Below, piece after piece: positions 6,414 to 6,755 of a DNA stretch of 6,755 bases. The DNA comes from Bacillota bacterium. GTDB lineage: Bacteria; Bacillota; Clostridia; Peptostreptococcales; Anaerovoracaceae. The notes under the pieces are model-generated. The model saw nothing but the letters and a program-made list of their open reading frames with translations. It ran no database searches and was not told where the DNA came from. Both the position numbers and the translations under genes were made by a program. Each line of letters begins with the position of its first letter. Within the stretch, counting starts at the first letter, position 1. The DNA is taken from positions 1-6,755 of the forward strand of contig JAAWDW010000112.1 of NCBI GenBank assembly GCA_022793975.1, written 5' to 3'.

Positions 6414-6755
6414 ATGCCACTTGTACCTTATGTGATAGAACAGACGAGCAGAGGGGAGCGTTCATATGATATCTATTCCAGACTTCTTAAAGACAGAATA
6501 ATCTTTCTTGGAGAGGAGATAGATGATCATGTGGCAAGTCTTATCGTGGCACAGCTTCTTTTTCTTGAAGCTGAGGATCCCGAAAAAGATATTGCAGTAT
6601 ATACCCAGTTCCGTAAGAGTATATTCCACGCGCGGAGGTACTTCCGCATACACCTTTCGCGTAAGCAGGCCGTCCTTTTCCCTAGTACGCAGGTTCGCAG
6701 TCAGAACTTTCTGCGTCTCTGGCCCAATGGATTTGCGGAGTTCTCCAAACCGCCG
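6414..6755 (+). CDS. clpP: ATP-dependent Clp protease proteolytic subunit, N-terminal fragment joined to unrelated sequence
   Basis: ClpP is the serine protease ring that works with ClpX/ClpC ATPases. The start is firm: AGGAGGT at 6400-6406 is 7 bp before the ATG. Residues 1 to about 63 match ClpP: MPLVPYVIEQTSRGERSYDI, then SRLLKDRIIFLGEEIDDHVA, then QLLFLEAEDPEKDIAVY. A normal ClpP would continue with the INSPGGS strand and later the catalytic Ser near 97, His near 122 and Asp near 171. Instead, after codon 63 (about 6602) the frame reads TQFRKSIFHARRYFRIHLSR and on to the window edge without a stop, with no ClpP similarity. That tail is the antisense of an HxlR-type regulator. As drawn, the gene is broken and would lack the whole active site; total length beyond the edge is unknown. 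It follows tig by 44 bp and presumably shares its promoter. Confidence 0.88.
   Translation, partial: MPLVPYVIEQTSRGERSYDIYSRLLKDRIIFLGEEIDDHVASLIVAQLLFLEAEDPEKDIAVYTQFRKSIFHARRYFRIHLSRKQAVLFPSTQVRSQNFLRLWPNGFAEFSKPP
6597..6604. other. Junction between two broken genes at a palindromic 8-mer
   Basis: GTATATAC is a perfect palindrome exactly where ClpP similarity (plus strand) ends and HxlR similarity (minus strand) begins. Because it reads the same on both strands, the precise breakpoint cannot be placed within it. My count of base composition changes here from about 40% GC (6414-6604) to about 55% GC (6605-6755). Confidence 0.7.
6605..6755 (-). pseudogene. HxlR-family winged helix transcriptional regulator, internal fragment
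   Basis: Read leftward from the right edge, about 50 codons give the winged helix of an HxlR/MarR-like regulator: RRFGELRKSIGPETQKVLTA, then NLRTREKDGLLTRKVYAEVP, then PRVEYTLTELG. The QKVLTANLRTREKDGLL segment is the recognition helix region, and VYAEVPPRVEYTLTELG is the strongly conserved wing that defines the family. The N-terminus, which in the family includes a redox- or ligand-sensing Cys region, lies beyond the edge. At the junction the protein should continue LGRSL-like into its dimerisation helix. Instead it reads LGIYC and then antisense clpP, to a stop at 6462. It is therefore 3'-truncated by the same event that breaks clpP. Codon choice (CGC/CGG arginine, CTG leucine) is unlike the AGA/ATA-rich neighbours, suggesting a different source genome or region. 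Target genes are unknown. Confidence 0.75.

Overview
The window looks like chromosomal DNA of a Gram-positive anaerobe of the Clostridia type. The evidence is strong AGGAGG-type ribosome binding sites, AT-rich intergenic DNA with hairpin-plus-U-tract terminators, AGA/ATA-rich codon use, an acetylase-branch lysine/diaminopimelate gene (dapH) overlapping dapB, a rubrerythrin, and a trigger factor-clpP gene order. I cannot name a genus from sequence alone.

Layout, left to right. (1) 3-902 (+): a membrane PTS IIC-like permease, cut by the left edge. (2) 1056-1589 (+): a six-helix membrane protein resembling ECF-transporter S components, substrate unknown. (3) 1590-1891: about 300 bp without a gene, holding a long imperfect hairpin with a U-rich tail (probable terminator) and the dapB leader. 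(4) 1892-3438 (+): dapB and dapH, overlapping by 22 bp, two successive steps of diaminopimelate/lysine synthesis. (5) 3507-4046 (-): rubrerythrin, convergent with dapH; its probable terminator hairpin lies across the dapH stop codon. (6) 4242-4874 (+): a CYTH-domain (triphosphate tunnel) protein with its own promoter and a terminator. (7) 5086-6369 (+): trigger factor (tig), with a good promoter containing a small palindrome. (8) 6414 onward (+): the first ~63 codons of clpP, then an abrupt break.

Most of the window is ordinary housekeeping sequence: precursor supply for cell wall and lysine, oxidative-stress defence, nutrient uptake, and the folding/proteolysis locus. The clear anomaly is at the right end. 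At the 8-bp palindrome GTATATAC (6597-6604) the clpP reading frame loses all ClpP similarity. The remaining ~150 bp encode, on the opposite strand, the DNA-binding part of an HxlR-family regulator, itself broken at the same point. This distal piece is about 55% GC against about 40% for the clpP piece. It is a head-on joint of two broken genes: an inversion, an integration boundary, or a chimeric assembly/amplification artefact. I found no convincing new biological system, CRISPR array, tRNA, rRNA, or complete mobile element.
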